Part shown: positions 1 to 5,979 of the stretch, piece by piece
How the letters are laid out: every line of letters starts with the position of its first letter
How positions within the stretch are numbered: position 1 is the first letter of the stretch
Source: Burkholderiales bacterium
GTDB lineage: Bacteria > Pseudomonadota > Gammaproteobacteria > Burkholderiales > CAIKXV01
Reading direction: 5' to 3'
Assembly: GCA_014379045.1 (NCBI GenBank)
Contig: JACMMK010000184.1
Location: forward strand, 1-9,375
Length of the DNA stretch: 9,375 nt
The notes under the pieces: generated by a model
Told to the model about the DNA's origin: nothing
Database searches by the model: none
What the model saw: the letters and a program-made list of their open reading frames with translations, nothing else
Made by a program: the position numbers and the translations under genes

Positions 1-132
1 CCGGCCCTCGTCGGTTTCTACCCTTACCAACAACATCTCCATCTGCCGCGGCTTGCCGGCAAACAGCGGCTTCGGGCCGCCCATCTCGAACGGCAGGCTG
101 AGCGCAACCGTGTCGACGCGACGGATCGTCAT
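1..132 (-). CDS. Mandelate racemase/muconate lactonizing enzyme family protein (N-terminal fragment, cut by window edge)
   Basis: Only the first 44 codons lie in the window and the reading frame stays open to base 1. The start is ATG at 132-130. A Shine-Dalgarno GAGGG (139-143 on the plus strand as CCCTC) lies six bases upstream and overlaps the stop codon of the preceding solute-binding protein gene, which suggests translational coupling. The peptide begins MTIRRVDTVALSLPFEMG and continues into KPLFAGKPRQMEMLLVRVET followed by DEGR. This is the usual opening of the N-terminal capping domain of the enolase superfamily (the I-x-x-V start and the VRVETDEG strand before a G-W-G-E turn). Members abstract the proton alpha to a carboxylate with Mg2+ (racemases, cycloisomerases, sugar-acid dehydratases). 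The catalytic barrel is outside the window, so the substrate is unknown. Its position after a Bug protein and an amidohydrolase suggests catabolism of an organic acid; that is inference. Confidence 0.72.
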   Translation of the reverse strand, partial: MTIRRVDTVALSLPFEMGGPKPLFAGKPRQMEMLLVRVETDEGR

Positions 133-141
133 CGTCGACCC

Positions 142-1212
142 TCAGAACCCTTCCGGTTTCGCGCCGGACTGCTTGACCACCTTCGCCCATTTCGGAATCT
201 CGGCGCGCAGCCAGGTCGCAAACTCCGCTGGCGTGTTGCCGGCGACGTCGAAGCCCAGTTCCTGCAGCTTGTCCTGCGTCTCGCGCGTGCGCAGTCCGCG
301 TACGACGGCTGCGTTGACCCGATCGATGTAATCGCGCGGCGTGCGCGCCGGCGCGATCAGACCGTTGATCGTGGCCGCGTCGACGCCGGGAAATCCGAGT
401 TCGGCGAAGGTCGGTACCTCGGGCAGTCCGGCGAAGCGTTTCGGCGAGGTGATGCCCAACGCCCGCAACTTGCCGCTCGCGACATGCTGGCGCCCGCCCC
501 CGGGCGTCGTGAACACCATCGAGATCTGGCCGCCGAGCACTTCGCCGATCGACTGCCCCGCGCCCTTGTACGCGATGTGCTGCAGATCGATGCCGCCGAC
601 CGCGCGCAACTGTTCGCCCGCGAGATGCACGGCGGTGCCGTTGCCGGCCGAGCCGAAGGTCAGCTTGCCCGGCCGGGTGCGGGCAAGCGCGATCAGCTCC
701 TTCACGTTCGCCGCCGGCACCCCGGGATGCACCAGCAACAGCAACGGGGAGGTGGCGACCAGCACGATCGGCGCGAAATCCTGCAACGCGTCGTACGGCA
801 ACTTGCCGAGCAGGCTCGGATTGATCAGGAACGCGGCATCGATCATGCCGATCGTGTGTCCGTCGGATGCCGCCTGCGCGACGATCTGCGTACCGAGCGT
901 GCTGCTGGCCCCGGGACGATTGTCGACCAGTACGGTCTGTCCGAACGCGTCCGAGATGAACGGTGCGACGATGCGTGCGAGCGTGTCGGTACCCCCGCCC
1001 GGGACATACGGGACGATCAGGCGGATCGGACGCGTGATCTTCGTTTCCGCCCGGGACGAGGTCGGTGCCGCCGCGGTTTGTGCAGCGACCAGCAGCGCAA
1101 CGAGGGACACCAGCATCGCGACGGCCGCGCAGGCCCGCCTGGTGACCGCGGCAGGCGAGGTGGATGGCCGGTCCGGCACGGTCGCCCGCGCGTTGATCCT
1201 GTTCTTGTTCAC
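142..1212 (-). CDS. Bug/TctC-family tripartite tricarboxylate transporter substrate-binding protein (copy 1)
   Basis: A 356-residue protein of the Bug (Bordetella uptake gene)/TctC family, periplasmic binding proteins that present carboxylates or related small molecules to TctAB-type permeases. The start is GTG at 1212-1210, chosen because GGAGGAGGA (1216-1224, plus-strand complement) sits just upstream. The N-terminus has a long polar stretch with an RR pair near residue 25, a hydrophobic core at about 29-49, and a probable signal cleavage around SRA-ET (residues 53-57). The mature part shows the diagnostic ligand-loop motif PYVPGGGTDTLAR (68-80), DNRPGAS (97-103), the NPSLLGKLPYDAL region (131-143), HPGVP (162-166) and AYKGAG (214-219). 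Length after processing (about 300) is normal for the family. No TctA or TctB permease gene is visible, as is common for Bug genes. It lies between the upstream amidohydrolase (125-bp gap) and the downstream enolase-superfamily gene (9-bp gap). The ligand cannot be read from sequence. Confidence 0.93.
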   Translation of the reverse strand: MNKNRINARATVPDRPSTSPAAVTRRACAAVAMLVSLVALLVAAQTAAAPTSSRAETKITRPIRLIVPYVPGGGTDTLARIVAPFISDAFGQTVLVDNRPGASSTLGTQIVAQAASDGHTIGMIDAAFLINPSLLGKLPYDALQDFAPIVLVATSPLLLLVHPGVPAANVKELIALARTRPGKLTFGSAGNGTAVHLAGEQLRAVGGIDLQHIAYKGAGQSIGEVLGGQISMVFTTPGGGRQHVASGKLRALGITSPKRFAGLPEVPTFAELGFPGVDAATINGLIAPARTPRDYIDRVNAAVVRGLRTRETQDKLQELGFDVAGNTPAEFATWLRAEIPKWAKVVKQSGAKPEGF

Positions 1213-1231
1213 TCGTCCTCCTCCGGAGCGA

Positions 1232-1247
1232 GGGGCCGGTCGGCCCC
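1232..1247 (-). other. Intercistronic stem-loop just upstream of the Bug copy 1 ribosome binding site
   Basis: GGGGCC (1232-1237), loop GGTC (1238-1241) and GGCCCC (1242-1247) form a perfect six-base-pair, all-GC hairpin in the 125-bp gap between the amidohydrolase stop and the Bug copy 1 start. In the mRNA it ends about seven bases before the GGAGGAGGA ribosome binding site. No T-run follows it, so a simple intrinsic terminator is unlikely. A processing or mRNA-stability element, or chance in GC-rich DNA, are the alternatives. The rest of the gap (1248-1337) contains alternating CG stretches and nothing else I recognise. Confidence 0.35.
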
Positions 1248-1337
1248 GCGTCGACAGAGGACTAGTGTATTCGCGGGCGCGCGCGCAGTGGGGTCGCAGT
1301 ACGGTTCAGACCACGCGCGCGCCGCCGCAGAACATCC

Positions 1338-2870
1338 CTATGCAGCGCCGGTGGTGCCGGGCAAAGCAGGCGCCGGCTTGCGCACGAACCCGTACACCTG
1401 ATTGCTCCGCTCGCCCCCGTTCGCTTCGTAGATGCGTTTCATCTGCGCGAAACGATCGGTCGCGAGCTCCGCGCGGCGCGGCTCCGGATACTTGTAGATG
1501 CGCGCATTGTTGCCGGCGAAGATCGCGCTCTTGACCGGACCGTCCGCGGCGCCGAGCGGCCGGAAACCGTGCTTCTTCTGCAGGTCTTCCGGAATCTCGA
1601 GCCGACGCAGCGATTCGATCTGCCACTGCGGCGACCCCGTCCACACCGCGTCGGTCCCCCAGACGACGCGCTCGTGCCCCAGGCCGCGGGTCAGGATGCC
1701 CATCATCGCCGCCGCGAGCCGCGGCTCGGCCATCGTCGTCTGCGCGAAGATCTGGCCGAGATCGCCGTAGACGTTGTTGACGCCGAATTTGGACGGGATG
1801 TCGGCGAGATCACTGACCCAGTCGACGCGCCCGGTGCGCTCGAACTGCGCGAGTCCGTCCTCGGCGCGACCGCCTGCAGCGTAGCGATACGCCGAGTGGT
1901 AGACGATGAAGTTAAGTTGCGGCCAGTCGCGCGCCGCACGCCCGACGTCGCGCACATCGGAGTAGGCGAGCAGATGCGGGTACTGCTTCTCGACCGACGG
2001 CGGGAACAGACCCTTGTGCACGCAGATGTTATTGAGCCCCGCCTTGACCACTTTTTCGTAGAACGGGTAGAGCAGCTTCTCGTCGTCCAGACGCCACGGA
2101 TACTTGGAGATGTCCTTGTTCGAGTTGTCCCCGATCGTGTAGCCCTTGAACGAATCGGGCCTCAGATCGCGGATCGCGTGATCGACCTGTTCGAGCCAGC
2201 CCGGCTGCCCGGGGGTGAAGATCGCATGCGACATCGCACGCCGCGAACCGGACTCCTTGTTGATCTTGGCGCGCGCCTCGACCTTCATCTCGTTGGTCAG
2301 GAACCAGTCGATCGGGATGTCCGACGGTGCGCCGCTGATCATCGCGACCTTGGTGTCGCTGTCGAGGAACACCTCCTTGAAATAGTTCGCGAACTTGAGA
2401 TCCTCGATCGTCTGTTCCTTGCCCGCGAGCGCCGGGTTCCAGCCCGCACGCCCGACGGCCGCGCGTTGCGCGATGAAGCCCTTGATCCGGGTGTCGTCGC
2501 GCAGGAAGTGCGTGTGCATGTCCATGATGAACTGCCCGGACAGCGATTTCGCGCGCTCGGTCGCCATCTCGGGGGTCGCGGCTTCGGCGCGCGATACGCC
2601 GAACACCGGACCATAGGTGTCGTTCATCGCGACGAAGGCTGCGGCCATGCCGGCCGCGGTGCGGAAGAAACGACGCCGGCTGATGCCCTGATGCGCAGCC
2701 AGCTCGTCGCCGTACTGGCGGATGCGCGACTCGAACTCGCGCTGCTTCTCGTTCTGGGGCGCCGGGAGGAACTCGTCACTGGAGAACGGACGGGTCGGAA
2801 TCGGCGAGCGGAACGTCTGCTCTTCGGCCGGCATCACTTCGAGCATTTCTTCTGGCGAAAGAAAACCCAT
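1338..2870 (-). CDS. Tat-exported amidohydrolase family protein (Amidohydro_2-type metal-dependent hydrolase)
   Basis: A 510-residue protein. The start ATG at 2870-2868 is preceded by a strong AAGGAGGAGGG ribosome binding site. It has an unusual layout: about 63 polar residues, then a twin-arginine motif SRRRFFR (64-70), a hydrophobic stretch TAAGMAAAFVAM (71-82), and a possible cleavage after AEA (95-97). The catalytic part is a TIM-barrel amidohydrolase of the ACMSD/resorcylate-decarboxylase-like group: H119-T-H121 on the first strand, H285 in CVHKG, H325 in VYHS, and D407 in WGTD followed by the typical VWTGSPQWQIES segment. These are the expected metal ligands, so the enzyme appears intact. 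Family members hydrolyse C-O, C-N or C-C bonds or decarboxylate aromatic and other acids; the reaction here is unknown. The Tat signal implies folding with metal in the cytoplasm before export to the periplasm. It is first in a minus-strand group with a Bug protein and an enolase-superfamily enzyme, and divergent from a second Bug gene. Confidence 0.9.
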   Translation of the reverse strand: MGFLSPEEMLEVMPAEEQTFRSPIPTRPFSSDEFLPAPQNEKQREFESRIRQYGDELAAHQGISRRRFFRTAAGMAAAFVAMNDTYGPVFGVSRAEAATPEMATERAKSLSGQFIMDMHTHFLRDDTRIKGFIAQRAAVGRAGWNPALAGKEQTIEDLKFANYFKEVFLDSDTKVAMISGAPSDIPIDWFLTNEMKVEARAKINKESGSRRAMSHAIFTPGQPGWLEQVDHAIRDLRPDSFKGYTIGDNSNKDISKYPWRLDDEKLLYPFYEKVVKAGLNNICVHKGLFPPSVEKQYPHLLAYSDVRDVGRAARDWPQLNFIVYHSAYRYAAGGRAEDGLAQFERTGRVDWVSDLADIPSKFGVNNVYGDLGQIFAQTTMAEPRLAAAMMGILTRGLGHERVVWGTDAVWTGSPQWQIESLRRLEIPEDLQKKHGFRPLGAADGPVKSAIFAGNNARIYKYPEPRRAELATDRFAQMKRIYEANGGERSNQVYGFVRKPAPALPGTTGAA

Positions 2871-2947
2871 GGTTCCCTCCTCCTTGGTGTGGGTGCGGGC
2901 ATGGTATACCCGCTTTCTCGCGTTGTGAAATTCCGCAGGAGGAGTTC
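2871..2947. promoter_or_regulatory. Divergent promoter region with operator-like inverted repeat
   Basis: This 77-bp gap must hold the promoters and ribosome binding sites of both the amidohydrolase (minus) and the second Bug gene (plus). The inverted repeat GCGGG (2895-2899), nine bases, CCCGC (2909-2913) spans an inner palindrome GGTATACC (2903-2910). That palindrome offers a TATACC -10-like hexamer on both strands; on the plus strand it is preceded by TG in extended -10 style. The -35 matches are weak on both strands (TTGGTG at 2884-2889 on plus; TTTCAC at 2930-2925 on minus). A regulator binding the 19-bp repeat could control both genes at once. The ribosome binding sites are AAGGAGGAGGG for the minus gene and AGGAGG (2937-2942) for the plus gene. 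The exact promoter assignment is tentative. Confidence 0.4.
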
Positions 2948-3958
2948 ATGCGACCCAGCACACCGCTCGTGCATGCCCATCGCGGCCGCTGTGTCCGCGC
3001 CATCGGGACCGCGACCCTCGCCCTCGCACCGCTCGCCTCGGCGCCGCTCGCGCTCGCGCAGGAGTACCCGGCGAAAGCGGTGCGACTGCTGGTGCCGTTT
3101 CCGCCCGGAGGCGTCGGCGACACGGTCGCGCGCGTGGTCGCACAACCGTTGTCGCGCGCGCTCGGGCAACAGATCGTGGTCGAGAACCGGACCGGGGCGA
3201 ACACCGTGATCGCCACCGAGCTCCTGCTGCGCGCGCCTGCCGACGGACACACCTTCAACATCGTCGCAACGAGCTTCACCGTCAACCCGTCGGCCTACAC
3301 GAAGTTGCCCTACGATTCGCTGAAGGATTTCGTCGGCATCACGCGGCTCGTCTCGAACCCGCTGATCATCTGCGTGCACCCATCGCTGCCGGTCAAGTCG
3401 GTGAAGGACCTCGTCGCACTCGCGCGTGTGCGGCCCGACGAACTCACCTGGGGCGTGTCGAGCGCGCTCGGCGGCGGCCGCATCGCCGGCGAACTGTTTT
3501 CCGACGTGGCAAAGATAAAGATGATCAACGTCGCTTACGGCGGTGGCGCGCCGGCCACCACCGCGGTGCTCGGCGGCCACACCAGCATGCTGATCGGCAA
3601 CGTGCTCGACTGTGCGCCGTACATCGAGTCGGGACGCATGCGTCCGGTCGCGGTCACCTCGCTGCGACGCTCCGACACGCTCAAGTCGGTACCGACGCTC
3701 GCCGAGTCTGGCTATCCCGGATTCGACGCGACCAACTGGTTCGGCACGATCGCCCGCGTCGGTACGCCGAAGGCTGCGCTCGACCGGTTGCACACTGAAC
3801 TCGTGCGCGCGCTGCAGTTACCCGAGGTGACCGACGTCCTGGCGAAGCTCGGTCTGACGCCCGCGACGATGAGCCCGGCGGAATTCGACGCGTTCATCCG
3901 GGTCGAGATGGAGAAGACCGGCAAGATCGTGCGCGCGCTGGGACTGAAGGCGGAATGA
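2948..3958 (+). CDS. Bug/TctC-family tripartite tricarboxylate transporter substrate-binding protein (copy 2)
   Basis: A 336-residue periplasmic solute-binding protein of the Bug/TctC family. The start ATG at 2948-2950 follows AGGAGG (2937-2942) with a five-base spacer. The signal peptide has basic residues at 11-17, a hydrophobic core at about 18-36 and a cleavage after ALA (35-37) before QEYPAK. Family motifs are LVPFPPGGVGDTVAR (48-62), VENRTGAN (78-85), NPSAYTKLPYDSLKDF (113-128), CVHPSLP (142-148) and VAYGGGAPA (195-203), the last replacing the more usual YKG. It differs clearly from the minus-strand Bug protein, so the pair is not a recent duplication. It stands alone on the plus strand, divergent from the amidohydrolase with only 77 bp between, which suggests co-regulation. 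No permease gene is nearby; the ligand is unknown, probably a carboxylated compound by family precedent. Confidence 0.94.
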   Translation: MRPSTPLVHAHRGRCVRAIGTATLALAPLASAPLALAQEYPAKAVRLLVPFPPGGVGDTVARVVAQPLSRALGQQIVVENRTGANTVIATELLLRAPADGHTFNIVATSFTVNPSAYTKLPYDSLKDFVGITRLVSNPLIICVHPSLPVKSVKDLVALARVRPDELTWGVSSALGGGRIAGELFSDVAKIKMINVAYGGGAPATTAVLGGHTSMLIGNVLDCAPYIESGRMRPVAVTSLRRSDTLKSVPTLAESGYPGFDATNWFGTIARVGTPKAALDRLHTELVRALQLPEVTDVLAKLGLTPATMSPAEFDAFIRVEMEKTGKIVRALGLKAE

Positions 3959-3971
3959 CTGAAACGGAAGA

Positions 3972-3998
3972 TCGCGCTGTCCGGGCGATGCAGCGCGA
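3972..3998. terminator. Stem-loop in convergent gap, candidate terminator (best for the minus-strand gene)
   Basis: TCGCGCTG (3972-3979) and CAGCGCGA (3991-3998) form a perfect eight-base-pair stem with an 11-base loop, 14 bases after the stop of the plus-strand Bug gene. Read on the minus strand, the stem is followed by TCTTCCGTTTC, a partly T-rich tail. This would suit termination of the VPLPA-CTERM gene arriving from the right. On the plus strand the tail is C-rich, so it is a weak intrinsic terminator in that direction. Confidence 0.45.
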
Positions 3999-4019
3999 CC
4001 CCCTCCCCTCGCGTTGATG

Positions 4020-4041
4020 CGCGCGTAGACCGTGACGCGCG
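4020..4041 (+). terminator. Stem-loop followed by TTT, candidate terminator of Bug copy 2
   Basis: CGCGCGT (4020-4026) and ACGCGCG (4035-4041) form a perfect seven-base-pair stem with an eight-base loop AGACCGTG; a G-T pair (4019/4042) could add one more. On the plus strand the stem is followed by TTTAGACC, a short T-run. It lies about 60 bases after the Bug copy 2 stop and 18 bases before the stop of the convergent gene. The short T-run makes it a modest terminator. The gap also has an imperfect direct repeat, GCGCGTAGACCG (4021-4032) and GCGCGTTTAGACCG (4037-4050). Confidence 0.45.
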
Positions 4042-4058
4042 TTTAGACCGCGCTCGCG

Positions 4059-4640
4059 TCAGATGCGACGGCGGCGTGCGACGCCGATCGTCCCCAGCGT
4101 GCCTGCGAGGAACAGCCACGCAGCGGCGGGTAGCGGCACCACCGAGGTGACGGTGGCGGTGATGAACTGGGTATTGTCGCCGGCGTTCGAATCCCAGTAG
4201 AAGAGTTCGAGCAGGCCCGAGGCCGCCGCGACACCGTTGAAGGTGCTGCCGACGACGAAATAGTCGCCGCCGCCGACACGCCCGACGAGCGTGCCGAACG
4301 CAGTGGTCAGATTGCCTTGGCTATGCAGGCTGGGCCACTGGATACCGATCAGCGTGCCGGCGGTCTGCCCCGATTCGTCGCTGCCGGTGGCGAACAGATT
4401 GCCGACCAGTCCGTTGGCGTTGGACCAGCGCGGCAGGGCGCCCGCGTTCCACAGGTCCAGCGGGTCGACGACGATCGAGAAGGAAGTACCGGCGCTGAGC
4501 ACACCGGCGCCGGCGCCGATGCCACCGGTGCTGCTGTTGGCTTGCGCGAACACGTCGACCAGCGCCGCGCGGGCGGCGGGGGCCACCAGCGTGACCGAAA
4601 GGGCGAGGGCGAGGAGTGAGGCGGTGAACAGACGTTTCAT
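4059..4640 (-). CDS. Secreted VPLPA-CTERM (PEP-CTERM type) protein with LecA-like region
   Basis: A 193-residue exported protein. I start it at the ATG at 4640-4638 (MKRLFTASLL...), because a classic signal peptide begins there and GGAG lies six bases upstream; an in-frame ATG at 4682 would add 14 residues with no signal character. Signal cleavage is expected after ARA (23-25). The C-terminus has the VPLPA-CTERM sorting tail: VPLPAAAWLF (168-177), a hydrophobic helix to about 187, then a basic cluster ARRRRI (188-193). This tail is recognised by exosortase/EpsH-type enzymes, which in many bacteria accompany exopolysaccharide export. The middle, GTLVGRVGGGDYFVVGS (116-132) and then LLELFYWDSNAGDNTQF (143-159), resembles the LecA/PA-IL-like galactose-binding fold (LVGRIG...F.VG ... 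L.L..ND...DN.G); that is my inference from pattern. Function is unknown: a surface or matrix protein. It is a single-gene unit facing the plus-strand Bug gene. Confidence 0.85.
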   Translation of the reverse strand: MKRLFTASLLALALSVTLVAPAARAALVDVFAQANSSTGGIGAGAGVLSAGTSFSIVVDPLDLWNAGALPRWSNANGLVGNLFATGSDESGQTAGTLIGIQWPSLHSQGNLTTAFGTLVGRVGGGDYFVVGSTFNGVAAASGLLELFYWDSNAGDNTQFITATVTSVVPLPAAAWLFLAGTLGTIGVARRRRI

Positions 4641-4868
4641 CGGGGCTCCGGCATGACGGCAAACGGATCGGGGGTCGATCACGTCTTCGAGGTCATGGAG
4701 CCTATCGAGGGCAAGGCGACGGCGCGCGGGGCTCGGTCACGGCCCGGGGGTAGAACTTGTCACGCGGCATGTGCCGACTCGTGCCGAAGCGGGAGGGCGC
4801 TCCGCGGGCCGACAGTCAGTGCTGCGGCAGGAACGCCCGGTGCATGGCCGGGCCCTCGCAGGCCGCTC
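4641..4868. other. Intergenic region between the VPLPA-CTERM gene and the Ldh_2 dehydrogenase gene
   Basis: These 228 bases separate two minus-strand genes. They must carry the leader and promoter of the VPLPA-CTERM gene, but I see no convincing -35/-10 pair. At its right end GCCCGG (4835-4840), loop TGCATGG and CCGGGC (4848-4853) form a six-base-pair GC hairpin 16 bases beyond the stop of the dehydrogenase. Without a T-run it is only a weak candidate for a transcript end. No small ORF with a good ribosome binding site is evident. Confidence 0.4.
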
Positions 4869-5939
4869 TCAGCCCACCGTCAGCACGTAGTCGGCCTTGC
4901 TCTCGTGGCACACCTTGCGCACGAGTTCATCCAGTTTCTCCGGCACCGGAATGCCGTTCGCGGCGCGCTCGACCTTCTGCTGGTACTCCGGATCGCCCGG
5001 TGCCAGCACCGGCTGCTGCGGGTCGACCGGCGTCACCGTACGCAGATAGTCGAGCATCTCGTCCATGTCGTGCTCGAACTCGCCTTCGTCGCGGAACAGC
5101 TTCGGGTCGAACGCGAGAAAGAAATGGCCGATATTGTCCGGTCCCTTCGGGTCTTCACGTCGCAGCCGCAACGGCTGGAATGCGGCGCCCGAGAGCGTCG
5201 CCGCGAGCAGGTTCACCACCGCGGCGAGCCCGTAGCCCTTGTGACTGCCGAGTTCGCGCGTGCCCCCGAGCGGCGTGATGTTCTTCAGTTCGAACGCGCG
5301 CCGGGCATCGGTCAGCGGCTTGCCGTCCTCGTCGAGTGCCCAGCCGACCGGCAGCGGCTTGTCGTTCAGCCATTTCAGCTTCAGCTTGCCGACGGCGACC
5401 GTCGTCGTCGCCATGTCGAGATTGAACGGCGCGTTGCGCTTGGCCGGCGCCGCCACCGAGATCGGGTTGGTCCCGAACACCGGCTCGGCACCGAACGTCG
5501 GCACCATTGCCAGACCCCGCGACGAGGTGGTCGAGATGCCGATCAATCCCGCGCGCGCCGCCATGTCGGTGTAGAAACCCGCCGCGCCGTAATGCGCCGA
5601 GTTGCGCACGGTCACGATGCCGACGCCGATCGACTTCGCCTTGTCGATTGCCATCGTCATGCCCATGTGACCGGGCACATGGCCGAGACCGCTGTCGGCG
5701 TCGATCAACGCCGACACCTGGGTCTCGCGCACGACGCGGATGTTCGGGGTCATGTTGAGCTTCGTCGCCAACTGCTCGAAGTAGACCGGCAGCATCGACA
5801 GCCCGTGCGAGTCGATGCCGCGCAGGTCGGTCTCGGTCAGGATGTCGGCCGTGATGTTCGCATGCGCCTCGCTCTGTCCCCAGGCACGCAGGATGTTGAA
5901 GCTCTGACGCCGAACCCGCTCGGCAGGGATGAACAGCAT
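4869..5939 (-). CDS. Malate/L-lactate/ureidoglycolate dehydrogenase family protein (Ldh_2)
   Basis: A 356-residue cytoplasmic enzyme of the Ldh_2 family, NAD(P)-dependent oxidoreductases acting on 2-hydroxy acids such as malate, L-lactate, sulfolactate and ureidoglycolate, or on cyclic imino acids. The start ATG at 5939-5937 has GAGGAG about six bases upstream. Family hallmarks run in order: DLRGIDSHG (38-46, with conserved R40 and H45), NSAHYGAAGFYT (113-124, with the catalytic-site H116), FGTNPI (155-160), LDMATT (174-179), VGWALDEDGKPLTD (198-211) and ITPLGGTRELGSHKGYGLA (221-239). The nucleotide-binding lid and length are normal. It follows the GGT-like gene by 40 bp on the same strand and is probably co-transcribed, so it may act on that enzyme's product or a related 2-hydroxy acid. 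The exact substrate and cofactor preference cannot be read here. Confidence 0.92.
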   Translation of the reverse strand: MLFIPAERVRRQSFNILRAWGQSEAHANITADILTETDLRGIDSHGLSMLPVYFEQLATKLNMTPNIRVVRETQVSALIDADSGLGHVPGHMGMTMAIDKAKSIGVGIVTVRNSAHYGAAGFYTDMAARAGLIGISTTSSRGLAMVPTFGAEPVFGTNPISVAAPAKRNAPFNLDMATTTVAVGKLKLKWLNDKPLPVGWALDEDGKPLTDARRAFELKNITPLGGTRELGSHKGYGLAAVVNLLAATLSGAAFQPLRLRREDPKGPDNIGHFFLAFDPKLFRDEGEFEHDMDEMLDYLRTVTPVDPQQPVLAPGDPEYQQKVERAANGIPVPEKLDELVRKVCHESKADYVLTVG

Positions 5940-5979
5940 CGACGTCTCCTCGATCGCGGCTTCTATCGGATTGCCGAGC

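Noticed and set aside
1272..1325. Alternating CG stretches that could form Z-DNA or a repeat array
   Set aside because: Short runs of CGCG are expected at this GC content. There is no regular unit or spacing, so it is neither a repeat array nor CRISPR.
1569..3209. A 546-codon plus-strand open frame opposite the amidohydrolase
   Set aside because: The opposite strand carries the metal-ligand motifs and Tat signal. This frame has shadow composition and runs into the true Bug copy 2 gene out of frame.
2834..3793. A 319-codon minus-strand open frame antisense to Bug copy 2
   Set aside because: It overlaps both the divergent promoter and a convincing Bug gene, and its translation has no recognisable features.
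142..3958. Recent duplication of the Bug gene
   Set aside because: The two Bug proteins share only family motifs and differ in most positions, so they diverged long ago or were acquired separately.
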